Source: JALYRV01 sp040902895 (GTDB lineage: Bacteria; Acidobacteriota; Vicinamibacteria; Vicinamibacterales; SCN-69-37). From it: a stretch of 64,000 nt of DNA. Shown here piece after piece: positions 33,087-40,887 of the stretch (within the stretch, counting starts at the first letter, position 1; every line of letters starts with the position of its first letter). A program made the position numbers and the translations under genes. Location: positions 65,678-129,677 of the forward strand of contig JBBDWL010000076.1 of NCBI GenBank assembly GCA_040902895.1, given 5' to 3'. The notes under the pieces were generated by a model that did not search any database, had not been told where the DNA came from, and saw nothing but the letters and a program-made list of their open reading frames with translations.

Positions 33087-33914
33087 TTACGCCGCGGCGG
33101 CCACGTGGCCGCGGCCGACGTCGACGCGGTCGTCGTGCGGCGCGTCGTGCGCCTCGTGCTCGTCGTGATGCTCCACCGCCACCGCACCCGCGAGATAAAT
33201 CGTCGCCAGCAGCACGAAGATGAAGGCCTGCAGACCACCCGTCACCAGTCCGAGCAGCATCATCGGCAGCGGCACGAGCCACGGGATGATGAGGAAGAGA
33301 ATCGCGATGACGAGCTCTTCACCGAAGATGTTGCCGAACAAACGCAGCGAGAGCGACATCACGCGCGAGAGATGGCTAATCAGCTCGATCGGCAGCATGA
33401 TGGGCGCCATCCAGATCGGAGCGCCCGGCGGCGCGGCGAAGTGCGCGAGGTACGAGCCGAGCCCCTGCGTGCGGATGCCCTGATAGTGGTAATAGACCCA
33501 CACCGTCAGCGCACACCCGGCCGTCACATTGAGGTTGCTCGTCGGCGCCATCAGCCCCGGCACGAGACCCGCATAGTTGGCGACGAGAATGAAAATCCCG
33601 AGAGAAAAAATCAGCGGCAGATAGCGGCTGCCCTTGCCCGGAATCCACTCGTTGAGAATCCCGTTCATCGCCGACAAGGCGTCTTCCATCAGAATCTGCA
33701 GCTTGCCGGGGTTTTCGACGCTCAAACGCGATCGCACGAGGAACCCGAGCGCCGTCAGGGCCACCACGATGAGCATCGTCATGACCATGTAGTCGGGAAT
33801 CAGGTACGGATGCTCGGGCGAGGTGTGGACGCCAAATCGGTCGAACACCGGCCCCAGGATGGGCGCCAGTGCGGCGTTGACCCACTCGACGATCAGAAGT
33901 GTGTGATGAGGCAT
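33087..33914 (-). CDS. atpB: ATP synthase F0 subunit a
   Basis: A 275-residue channel subunit with five to six hydrophobic segments. The functional Arg is expected in the fourth helix: LPIELISHLSRVMSLSLRLF contains the conserved LSLRLFGN with its Arg. The following segment GNIFGEELVIAILFLIIPWL and the final GLQAFIFVLLATIYLAGAV are typical. A His/Asp/Glu-rich tail ends the protein. Its ATG directly follows the TAA of the preceding gene with no gap. Confidence 0.93.
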   Translation of the reverse strand: MPHHTLLIVEWVNAALAPILGPVFDRFGVHTSPEHPYLIPDYMVMTMLIVVALTALGFLVRSRLSVENPGKLQILMEDALSAMNGILNEWIPGKGSRYLPLIFSLGIFILVANYAGLVPGLMAPTSNLNVTAGCALTVWVYYHYQGIRTQGLGSYLAHFAAPPGAPIWMAPIMLPIELISHLSRVMSLSLRLFGNIFGEELVIAILFLIIPWLVPLPMMLLGLVTGGLQAFIFVLLATIYLAGAVAVEHHDEHEAHDAPHDDRVDVGRGHVAAAA

Positions 33915-34277
33915 TTATCTGGGATGTACGGCGGCTTCGACCGCTACAGCTGCCGCAATCGAGGACGCGCCCACCAGCAGCCCTATCGGGTGCAGGCGCA
34001 AACGCGAAATCATAACGTACGCCGCCAGAGCCAGTAAAGCGTACCGCACCAGAATCAGGCCCAATCCGCGTCCTTTTTGCGCCGCGCCCGACGCCGGATC
34101 GGCAAGCCGCATCGTGCCGCGTTTGAGCATCAGCAGACTCATGAGGGCGAGGACGGCCCCGCCCACGACACCGACGGCCGCGTCGAGTCCGCCGATCAGC
34201 AGTCCGCCGGCGGCGAAGACCGCGGATATGACGATGGCTCTGCGCGCGAGCCGGGCGAGCAGCGCGTCGGGCGTCAC
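33915..34277 (-). CDS. ATP synthase subunit I-like membrane protein
   Basis: A 120-residue protein with four hydrophobic segments (IVISAVFAAGGLLIGGLDA, VVGGAVLALMSLLML, LILVRYALLALAAYVMI, IGLLVGASSIAAAVAVEA), the topology of AtpI/AtpR proteins that help assemble the c ring or supply magnesium. The GTG start overlaps the stop of atpZ (GTGA). Its position between atpZ and atpB supports the name; sequence conservation in this family is weak. Confidence 0.75.
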   Translation of the reverse strand: MTPDALLARLARRAIVISAVFAAGGLLIGGLDAAVGVVGGAVLALMSLLMLKRGTMRLADPASGAAQKGRGLGLILVRYALLALAAYVMISRLRLHPIGLLVGASSIAAAVAVEAAVHPR

Positions 34278-34507
34278 TTCAGTTTTTTTGAGGCGCGGAA
34301 GACGTTGATCATGCCGGCCGCACTGCCGAGCCCGAAGAAAATCAGGAAGAAGACCGGGTACTTCTCGAATTTGAAAACCCGATCGAGCCAATAGCCGAAC
34401 CCTCCGCCGAGCAGCACAGCCAGCACAAAAGAAATTCCGACCGTGCTGAGGGCGCCGAGCGTCCGAATAGTGTCGACGCGTGTACGCCGATCCGGCTGAT
34501 CCGCCAT
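34274..34507 (-). CDS. atpZ: AtpZ/AtpI-type small membrane protein
   Basis: A 77-residue protein with two hydrophobic segments (TLGALSTVGISFVLAVLLGG and YPVFFLIFFGLGSAAGMINV) joined by a short loop with GYWLDRVF. This is the AtpZ pattern (putative F0F1-ATPase subunit, magnesium or calcium transport). It is the first gene of a minus-strand atpZ-atpI-atpB-atpE set. The other ATP synthase genes (atpF, H, A, G, D, C) are not in the window. Confidence 0.82.
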   Translation of the reverse strand: MADQPDRRTRVDTIRTLGALSTVGISFVLAVLLGGGFGYWLDRVFKFEKYPVFFLIFFGLGSAAGMINVFRASKKLK

Positions 34508-34531
34508 GACGTTCCGTGCAGCTTACCGCAG

Positions 34532-34537
34532 GTATAC
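34532..34537 (+). promoter_or_regulatory. -10 element of the VWFA gene pair
   Basis: TATACT lies 47 bases before the GTG at 34585; a leader of about 40 bases with GGGAGA ahead of the start would result. No clear -35 is visible. The site is in the 77-base gap between divergent atpZ and the first VWFA gene. Confidence 0.4.
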
Positions 34538-34584
34538 TCGAACGAGGGCCCTCCGGGCTGCCTCTTCAGGTTGGGAGATACACC

Positions 34585-35493
34585 GTGTTTTCACGACTTT
34601 TCGCCACGCGCTTGTTCACCGCCGCCGGCCTCGTCGCGGCGCTCTCGGCGCCGGCAGCCGCACAGGACGCCCAGGCCCGCGAAGGCCGCGTCCACATCAG
34701 CGTGACGGATCGCGACGGCAAGGTGCTGCCGCTCACGGCGGCCGAGGTCGCGATTTCGGAAGATGGCCGTGCGCGCGAAGTGCTGCGCGTCGAGAAGGCC
34801 TCGGGCCCCGTGCAAATCGCGTTGCTCCTCGACGACAGCCAGGCGGCACAGGCCACGATTAACGACCTGCGTGAGGGCGTGCGGCAGTTCATCGCGAAAG
34901 TGCTCGATGCGAACGCGCAATCCGAGATCGCGCTGATCTCGTTTGGTGAGCGTCCGACGCTGCTGGTCGACTACACCAGCAATCGCGCGCAGCTCGAACG
35001 CGGCATCGGGCGCATCTTCGCGCGCCAGGGCGCGGGCGCCTACATGCTCGAAGCGATCTTCAGCGCCGCGCGCGGCGCCGCCAAGCGCGCCAGCGCGCGC
35101 GGCCACATCGCCGTGATCGGCACCGAAGGGGTCGAGTTCAGCAACGATCACTACGGCCGGGTGCTCGATGAGCTCGCCCAAAGCGGCGCGACGCTCTGGG
35201 CCCTGACGCTTACTGCCGGCGCCCGCGCCGCCGAGAGCGAGGAGACTCGCAATCGCAGTGTCGTGCTCGGCCGCGGCACAGACGACACCGGCGGCCGCCA
35301 GGATCAGGTGCTCGCCAACAGCGCGATTCCGACCATCCTGGGGAAACTCGCGGACTCGATCCTCAATCAGTACGCCGTGACGTACGGCAGGCCCGACGCG
35401 CTCGTGCCGCCGAAGACGATCGATGTGAAAGTCAGCAAGCCGGGGGCGCGCGTGCTGGCGCCCTCGATTGCGCCGCGCGTTCGCAAGCCGTGA
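34585..35493 (+). CDS. VWFA-related secreted protein with degenerate MIDAS
   Basis: A 302-residue exported protein. Signal peptide LFTAAGLVAALSAPAAAQ, then about 60 residues (VHISVTDRDGKVLPLTAAEV) of the lead-in domain found in acidobacterial VWFA proteins, then a VWA-like fold from PVQIALLLDDSQAAQATIND. The MIDAS motif DxSxS reads DDSQA, so metal binding is doubtful. It is encoded directly before, and overlaps by four bases with, a related protein with an intact motif, suggesting a heterodimer. Function of this lineage-specific family is unknown; surface or periplasmic adhesion is one guess. Confidence 0.75.
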   Translation: MFSRLFATRLFTAAGLVAALSAPAAAQDAQAREGRVHISVTDRDGKVLPLTAAEVAISEDGRAREVLRVEKASGPVQIALLLDDSQAAQATINDLREGVRQFIAKVLDANAQSEIALISFGERPTLLVDYTSNRAQLERGIGRIFARQGAGAYMLEAIFSAARGAAKRASARGHIAVIGTEGVEFSNDHYGRVLDELAQSGATLWALTLTAGARAAESEETRNRSVVLGRGTDDTGGRQDQVLANSAIPTILGKLADSILNQYAVTYGRPDALVPPKTIDVKVSKPGARVLAPSIAPRVRKP

Positions 35494-36428
35494 CGGCACG
35501 CCTCACGCTGGCTTTCGTGTGCGCGGTCGCCTCGACGGCGGCGATCGCGAGCCCTGAAGGGCTGCGTCACGGGCCGCAGCAGATCTTCCGCGGCGGTGTC
35601 GAGGTCGTCTCGCTCGCCGTGACGGTCATGGACAAAGAAGGCCAGTACGTCTCGGGGCTCGACCAGCCGAACTTTCAGGTCTTCGAAGACGGCGTGCTGC
35701 AGGACATCGTGTATTTCTCGCGCCAGCATCAGCCGATTGCGCTGACGCTGCTGATGGATACCAGCACGAGCATGGAGCAGAAGCTGCCCATCGCGCAGGA
35801 AGCGGCCATCGGATTCGCGCGGCAGCTCAAACCGTCCGATGTCGCCGCGGTGGTCGAGTTCGACAGCCGGCCCGACATCGTCCAGGACTTCACCTCAGAT
35901 AGATCGCTGCTCGAAGCGGCCATCCGCAAGACCGCCGCCGGTGGATCGACGTCGCTCTATAACGCCATCTACGTCGGCCTGCGCGCGCTGGAGCGCACCA
36001 GAGCCTCAGCCGGCGAGCAGGTGCGCCGCCAGGCCATCATCGTGCTCTCAGACGGCGAAGACACGACGAGCCTCGTCAGCTACGAAGACGTGCTGGAGCT
36101 GGCAAAACGCTCAGAGACCGCGGTCTATTCCATTGGTCTGCGTTCGCGCGATCAGCCGTCGGCCAAAGGCTTCCGTGAGGCGGAGTTCGTGCTGCGATCG
36201 CTCGCGCAGCAGACCGGCGGCCGCGAGTTCTTCATCGACGACGCGGCCGACCTGAAAGGGATCTATCAGCGGATCGCCGACGAGCTCGCTAACCAGTACT
36301 CTATCGGCTACATGTCGAAGAACAACAAGCGCGACGGGGCGTACCGGCGGATCGTGGTGCGCGTCGACAGACCGAATGCGATCGCGCGCACCAAGCAGGG
36401 CTATTACGGACCGGGCGGCACACGATGA
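35490..36428 (+). CDS. VWFA-related protein, acidobacterial type
   Basis: A 312-residue exported protein of the VWFA-related acidobacterial family. After a short signal peptide comes the lead domain (VEVVSLAVTVMDKEGQYVSG, LDQPNFQVFEDGVLQDIVYF), then a VWA domain with a complete MIDAS: DTSTSM near residue 88, Thr in GGSTSLYNAI and Asp in LSDGEDTT. The end, ANQYSIGYMSKNNKRDGAYR, is typical. The GTG overlaps the stop of its partner. Members are abundant in this phylum and help place the organism. Confidence 0.9.
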   Translation: MTARLTLAFVCAVASTAAIASPEGLRHGPQQIFRGGVEVVSLAVTVMDKEGQYVSGLDQPNFQVFEDGVLQDIVYFSRQHQPIALTLLMDTSTSMEQKLPIAQEAAIGFARQLKPSDVAAVVEFDSRPDIVQDFTSDRSLLEAAIRKTAAGGSTSLYNAIYVGLRALERTRASAGEQVRRQAIIVLSDGEDTTSLVSYEDVLELAKRSETAVYSIGLRSRDQPSAKGFREAEFVLRSLAQQTGGREFFIDDAADLKGIYQRIADELANQYSIGYMSKNNKRDGAYRRIVVRVDRPNAIARTKQGYYGPGGTR

Positions 36429-37957
36429 GCGCCGGCGCGCCGCTCGTCTACATCGTCGGCGCCGGGCCGGGCGATCCGTCACTGATCTCGCTGCGCGGCT
36501 ATCGCTGTCTCACACGCGCCGACGTCGTCATCTATGACCACCGCGTGCAGGCCCGCCTGCTGCGGTGGGCGCCGCCTTCCGCCGAGCGCATCGACGTAGG
36601 CCGCTCGTCGCAGAAGCCGCTCGAGCAGGACGCCATCGCGCTGCTCGTTGCCGAGAAAGCTCGCGAGGGCCGGCTCGTCGTGCGCCTCAAGTGGGGCGAC
36701 CCTTTCGTGTTCGACACGGGCGGCAAGGAAGCGCTGCTGCTCGCGCAGCACGGCATCCCCTTCGAAATCATTCCCGGCATTCCTGCCGCGATTGCCGCGC
36801 CGGCGTACGCGGGCATTCCCGTCACCTATCCTGCGGCGGGCGACACCCTCGTCATCATCCGCGGCGCCGAAACCGCGACCACGGACCCGCCCGACGTCGA
36901 CTGGGCCGCGCTGGCAAAGATGGACGGCTCGCTGGTCTGCTACGCAGGTCCGCGCCAGCTTCCGGCGATCGCGAAAGCGCTGATTGCGAACGGACGCGCG
37001 CAGGACGAACCAGCGGTACTCATTCGCAACGGCACACTGGCCACGCAACAGACCACTGTGACTACCCTTGGCGAACTGGCCGAGGCGGTAGACGAACGCC
37101 GCACGTCGCTGTTGATCGTCGGTGCCGCCGCGGATCTGCGCGAGCATCTGCAGTGGTTCGACAAGCGCCCGCTCTTCGGCCGCCGCGTCGTCGTCACGCG
37201 TCCGCGCGAGCAGGCGCGCGAGCTCGTGGAGCGGCTCGAGGAAGCCGGCGCGGAGGCGATCGAAGCGCCGATGGTCGCGACCGAGCCGCCTGAAGACGAC
37301 ACGATGCTGGTCGAGGCAGCGCGACAGGCGGCCTCGTTCGACTGGATTGTCTTCACGACCGCGACAGCGGTCGAAAGCTTTCTGCGCGTCCTGCTCGACG
37401 GGCAGGGCGACATCAGAACGCTCAAAGGCGTGCAGCTGTGCGCCATCGGTCCCTCGACCGCCGATCGTCTGTCGGCATTCGGCATCAGGCCGGATCTGGC
37501 GCCGGCCGAGTACGGCATCGAGGCGATTGCCAATGCCCTCGGCGGCTCGGAAAACGCGCGCATTCTGATCATCAGGCCCGATCACGTGCGCGATGTGCTT
37601 GCGAGGCATCTGCAGGATCGGGGCGCCGACGTCACCGACGTGATCGCCTATCGCACGGTGCCGGCGCTCGATACGGGACACGACATCTATCGCATGCTGC
37701 TCGATGGCAAGGTCGACGCCGTCACGTTCACGAGCGCCGCGACGGTGAGCCAGTTCGTGGAGCTGCTGGGGCCCGAGCAGGCGATCGACTTGTTGAAGGG
37801 AACGATCGTGGCAGCCATTGGTCCCGTCACGGCGGAAGCCGCCGGCCAGCTCGGCGTGGCCGTACAGGTCATGCCCGTGCGCTACGACGTCGAAGCGCTG
37901 GTGGACTCACTGATCGAGTACTTCGCAGACAGGCAGGCCCTAGGCGCTAGGCGCTAG
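36425..37957 (+). CDS. cobA/hemD: Uroporphyrinogen-III C-methyltransferase / synthase fusion
   Basis: A 510-residue bifunctional enzyme of tetrapyrrole synthesis. Residues 1-245 are SUMT (CobA): VYIVGAGPGDPSLISLRGYR, LKWGDPFVF and VTYPAAGDTLVIIRGAET, transferring two methyl groups from SAM to uroporphyrinogen III. Residues 255-505 are uroporphyrinogen-III synthase (HemD): RRVVVTRPREQARELVERLE, FTTATAVESFL and FTSAATVSQFVELLG. The fusion makes and then methylates uro'gen III on the way to siroheme or cobalamin. The last codons (QALGARR) come from an intergenic repeat, and the start overlaps the VWFA stop. Confidence 0.93.
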   Translation: MSAGAPLVYIVGAGPGDPSLISLRGYRCLTRADVVIYDHRVQARLLRWAPPSAERIDVGRSSQKPLEQDAIALLVAEKAREGRLVVRLKWGDPFVFDTGGKEALLLAQHGIPFEIIPGIPAAIAAPAYAGIPVTYPAAGDTLVIIRGAETATTDPPDVDWAALAKMDGSLVCYAGPRQLPAIAKALIANGRAQDEPAVLIRNGTLATQQTTVTTLGELAEAVDERRTSLLIVGAAADLREHLQWFDKRPLFGRRVVVTRPREQARELVERLEEAGAEAIEAPMVATEPPEDDTMLVEAARQAASFDWIVFTTATAVESFLRVLLDGQGDIRTLKGVQLCAIGPSTADRLSAFGIRPDLAPAEYGIEAIANALGGSENARILIIRPDHVRDVLARHLQDRGADVTDVIAYRTVPALDTGHDIYRMLLDGKVDAVTFTSAATVSQFVELLGPEQAIDLLKGTIVAAIGPVTAEAAGQLGVAVQVMPVRYDVEALVDSLIEYFADRQALGARR

Positions 37958-38101
37958 GCCCTAGGCCTTAGGCCCTGGGCCCTGGGCCTGAGCCGGCTCG
38001 CACAACGGCTCGCCGGCTAACCAAAAGAAAACCCCGCGGGCCTTTGTGCCTGCGGGGTCATGCCTAAGGCCTAGGGCCTAGCGCCTAAGGCCTAGGGCCT
38101 G
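37934..38101. repeat. CTAG-rich 40-base inverted repeat around a terminator
   Basis: The arms 37934-37973 and 38062-38101 are reverse complements at 38 of 40 positions and are built of 7-base CTAGGCN units. The centre holds a hairpin (37991-38018) and a terminator. The left arm supplies the stop codon of cobA/hemD. CTAG is generally rare in bacterial DNA, so its density here is notable. Confidence 0.85.
38023..38057 (-). terminator. Rho-independent terminator of the minus-strand glycine-zipper gene
   Basis: On the minus strand a ten-pair GC stem (CCCCGCAGGC with GCCCGCGGGG, one G-U) ends in TTTTCTTTT. It lies 48 bases after the stop of the 38105-38998 gene, inside the CTAG-rich inverted repeat. 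Confidence 0.75.
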
Positions 38102-38104
38102 TCA

Positions 38105-38998
38105 TTACCGCCGCATGCGCAGCGGCTCGTCGAGCCTGAGCCTGAGGATCGTGCCGGCATCGAGTTTGACGTCGCTGCCTTCAGTGGCTGCGATCGTGCC
38201 GCCCGCGCCAATCACGGCGCCCAGAATGGCGCCCTTGATCCCGCCGATGATGCCGCCGATGATGGCGCCCACGCCCGCGCCACCGCCGATCTTCGCGACT
38301 TCATTGTCCTTGTCGGCCTTGAGCACCTCGGTGAGCGTGCCGCGCATCTCATAGTTGCGGCCGTTGACCGTGATTTGATCGAACGCCAGGGTCATCTCGC
38401 CGCGTCGATCCGTACGGCTGGCGCTGTCGACCGAGCTCACCACGCCGCGCACGCGCGACCCGGCGGGGATCAGCAGCCGGTCCTGCCCGTCGATGTGCTG
38501 ATACACGTCGGCCGCAGTGGTGGCTTCGAACCGCTGCTCGACGGTGGCTGTCTCGGAGCTCAGCGCCTGCGACAGCCTCACGTCGATCTCGGTGCCGGCC
38601 GGCACTTCGCCGGGCGCGCCGAAGCGATCGCGCCGCATGCCCGTCGTACCGACGCCGGTCGTGCCGCCGCGGATGCCGCTGGCGGCCGCCCGTGCGCGCG
38701 ACTGCAGCGACTGCAGGCGGTTGCGGACGTCGTTGTACTGCGCGCGCGTGATGCGCTCGCCTTTCCGCTGTTTGACTTTCAGATAGATGACTTCTTCGCG
38801 CAGCATCTCGAATTCGGTGTTGCCGAGCGCGTTGTTGCGCGCGCGGGCGGCGTCGACGTCAGCCGCGACGTCGTTCGACAGGACTTCGAGCCGCTCGATA
38901 TCGGCGCGCGTCACCGTCTGGGCGTCGGCGGGAGCCGCCATGAACAGGGTCAGCATGGCCGCGAAAACGAACGGCAGCCGTCGTGTAAACACACTCAT
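38105..38998 (-). CDS. Secreted glycine-zipper protein
   Basis: A 297-residue exported protein. Signal peptide LPFVFAAMLTLFMAAPADA, then a helical, coiled-coil-like part (RADIERLEVLSNDVAADVDA to about residue 100), a beta-rich middle (VPAGTEIDVRLSQALSSETA, RLLIPAGSRVRGVVSSVDSA) that resembles TrbI/VirB10-type domains, and a glycine zipper near residue 240 (IGGGAGVGAIIGGIIGGIKG) with the form of a membrane-inserting hairpin. AGGAGG precedes the ATG at eight bases, one of the best ribosome-binding sites here. No role is known. Confidence 0.75.
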   Translation of the reverse strand: MSVFTRRLPFVFAAMLTLFMAAPADAQTVTRADIERLEVLSNDVAADVDAARARNNALGNTEFEMLREEVIYLKVKQRKGERITRAQYNDVRNRLQSLQSRARAAASGIRGGTTGVGTTGMRRDRFGAPGEVPAGTEIDVRLSQALSSETATVEQRFEATTAADVYQHIDGQDRLLIPAGSRVRGVVSSVDSASRTDRRGEMTLAFDQITVNGRNYEMRGTLTEVLKADKDNEVAKIGGGAGVGAIIGGIIGGIKGAILGAVIGAGGTIAATEGSDVKLDAGTILRLRLDEPLRMRR

Positions 38999-39058
38999 TT
39001 CAAAACCTCCTGAGGTCCGTCCGTGAGGTAGTGCAATTTGGACGCCGGGCCAGCTCAT

Positions 39059-39095
39059 CGGGTTTGCCGGTATCATTAACGCAGCGGCAAACCCG
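39059..39095. promoter_or_regulatory. 11-base palindrome over the ispG promoter
   Basis: CGGGTTTGCCG (39059-39069) and CGGCAAACCCG (39085-39095) are perfect reverse complements around a 15-base centre that contains TATCAT, a possible -10. The symmetrical layout across a promoter fits a repressor operator. A hairpin near the ribosome-binding region is an alternative. Confidence 0.5.
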
Positions 39096-39116
39096 AGAGT
39101 GGATCGCCAATCGTCA

Positions 39117-40358
39117 ATGAACACTGTCCGCCTCCATCGCACCATTGGCGTCAAAGTCGGCCGCATCCAGGTCGGCGGCGGAGCGCCGATCGTCGTGCAA
39201 TCGATGACGATGACGGATACGGCTGACGCGGCGGCGACGGCGCGGCAATGTGTCGAGCTGGCCGAAGCCGGGTCCGAGATCGTGCGGGTGACCGTCAACC
39301 TGCCTGAGGCGGCCGCGGCTGTGCCCGAGATCCGGCAGCGCATGCTCGACGCGGGTTGCGCCGCGCCCCTCATCGGTGACTTCCACTACAACGGCCACCT
39401 CCTGCTTACCCGTTTTCCGGATTGCGCGACGGCGCTCGACAAATACCGAATCAATCCGGGCAATGTCGGCACGGGCAAGCGGCGCGACGAGCAGTTCGCC
39501 ACGATCTGCGCGGTTGCGCGAGATCACGGCAAGCCGGTGCGGATTGGCGTCAACGGCGGCTCGCTCAACCAGGAGCTCGTTGTCGCGAAGATGCAGGAAA
39601 ACACCGACCGCGCGCTCGGCAAATCCTCGGAGGAGATCATCAACGAGTGCATGGTGCTGTCGGCCCTGCAGTCGACGGAGCTGGCGCTCGAGAGCGGGCT
39701 CCGGAAGGATCAGATCATCATCTCGTGCAAGGTGTCGAGGCCGCGGGATCTGATCGCGGTGTATCGCGATCTCGCGCGCAAGACCGATCAGCCGCTGCAC
39801 CTCGGACTCACCGAAGCCGGCATGGGCACGAAAGGCCTCGTCTGGTCGTCGGCGGCGATGGGCGTGCTGCTCAACGAAGGGATCGGCGACACGATCCGCG
39901 TGTCGTTGACGCCGAAGCCGGGCGGCGATCGCCGCGAAGAAGTTTATGCCGCCTGCGAGCTGCTGCAGTCGCTCGGGCTGCGCACGTTCTCACCAAGCAT
40001 CACGGCATGTCCCGGATGCGGGCGCACCACGAGCACGACGTTCCAACAACTTGCCGAGCGCATTCAGGAGTACGTGCGCGAACAGATGCCAGTCTGGAAG
40101 CAGACGCGCGAAGGCGTCGAGACCATGACCGTCGCGGTGATGGGCTGTATCGTCAACGGACCTGGCGAGTCGAAGGCTGCCAGCATCGGCATCAGCCTTC
40201 CCGGCACCGGCGAGTCGCCGAACTGTCCCATCTTCATCGACGGCGTGCACGCGACGACGCTGCGGGGCACATACGACGAGCTGGCCGACGCCTTCCAGCG
40301 GCTGGTCGACGACTATGTCGACAAGAACTATCCACCGACAGCAGGGGCGCGGGCCTGA
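39117..40358 (+). CDS. ispG: 4-hydroxy-3-methylbut-2-enyl diphosphate synthase IspG
   Basis: MEP-pathway iron-sulfur enzyme (GcpE) of 413 residues. The opening VGRIQVGGGAPIVVQSMTMT is the family signature; the 4Fe-4S ligands are in CPGCGRTT and MGCIVNGPGES. It reduces methylerythritol cyclodiphosphate to HMBPP. I prefer the ATG at 39117 because homologs begin a few residues before this motif; a GTG at 39099 would add six residues. Together with dxr at 49.9 kb this gives two steps of the pathway. The gluconokinase gene follows with possible overlap. Confidence 0.95.
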   Translation: MNTVRLHRTIGVKVGRIQVGGGAPIVVQSMTMTDTADAAATARQCVELAEAGSEIVRVTVNLPEAAAAVPEIRQRMLDAGCAAPLIGDFHYNGHLLLTRFPDCATALDKYRINPGNVGTGKRRDEQFATICAVARDHGKPVRIGVNGGSLNQELVVAKMQENTDRALGKSSEEIINECMVLSALQSTELALESGLRKDQIIISCKVSRPRDLIAVYRDLARKTDQPLHLGLTEAGMGTKGLVWSSAAMGVLLNEGIGDTIRVSLTPKPGGDRREEVYAACELLQSLGLRTFSPSITACPGCGRTTSTTFQQLAERIQEYVREQMPVWKQTREGVETMTVAVMGCIVNGPGESKAASIGISLPGTGESPNCPIFIDGVHATTLRGTYDELADAFQRLVDDYVDKNYPPTAGARA

Positions 40359-40369
40359 TCGCCGTCGTC

Positions 40370-40843
40370 ATGGGCGTATCGGGGGCGGGCAAGACGCGTG
40401 TCGGCCGCGCGCTGGCCCGCAAGCTCGGGTGGCCGTTCCTCGACGCCGACGATTTCCATTCCCCTTCGAATGTCGCGAAGATGCGCGGCGGCACGCCGCT
40501 GGAGCCGTCGGATCGCGTCGCGTGGCTGCAGGCGATGCGGGCTGCTCTGGCGAAGGTCGAAGAAACCGACGGCAATGCGGTGCTCGCGTGTTCGGCGCTG
40601 CAACAGGCATTTCGCGCGTCTCTGCGTGAGGGCTTCAACGACCTGCGATTCGTCCACCTGAAGGCCGATCGCGAGCTGATACGCGCGCGCGTCGGGAGGC
40701 GCGGCGATCACTTCATGCCGGTTTCGCTTGTCGACAGCCAGTTCGAGACGCTGGAAGAGCCGGAGGATGCGCTCGTCATCGACGCGTCGAAGGCTCCCGA
40801 AGTTATCGTGCAGGAGATCGCGCGCAATCTCGTGGGCGGCTGA
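40370..40843 (+). CDS. gntK: Gluconokinase-type sugar-acid kinase
   Basis: A P-loop kinase of about 157 residues. The Walker A motif MGVSGAGKTRVG and the substrate signature DADDFHSPSNVAKMRGGTPL match gluconokinase (GntK/IdnK), which phosphorylates gluconate to 6-phosphogluconate. The ATG at 40370 gives a protein that begins directly at the P-loop, without the first beta strand; a CTG at 40355 that overlaps the ispG stop would restore LIAVVMGVSG. No other ATG, GTG or TTG fits. Related small shikimate- or adenylate-type kinases are less likely because of the DDFH motif. Confidence 0.82.
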   Translation: MGVSGAGKTRVGRALARKLGWPFLDADDFHSPSNVAKMRGGTPLEPSDRVAWLQAMRAALAKVEETDGNAVLACSALQQAFRASLREGFNDLRFVHLKADRELIRARVGRRGDHFMPVSLVDSQFETLEEPEDALVIDASKAPEVIVQEIARNLVGG

Positions 40844-40874
40844 CAGGGGCTTATTTCGTTCCTGCCGCGTGCGG

Positions 40875-40880
40875 TAGTAT
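40875..40880 (+). promoter_or_regulatory. -10 element of the S9 peptidase gene
   Basis: TAGTAT ends seven bases before ATG 40888, which fits transcription starting at that ATG. An earlier in-frame ATG at 40879 lies inside this hexamer and is less likely to be the real start. Confidence 0.4.
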
Positions 40881-40887
40881 GCCCCGC

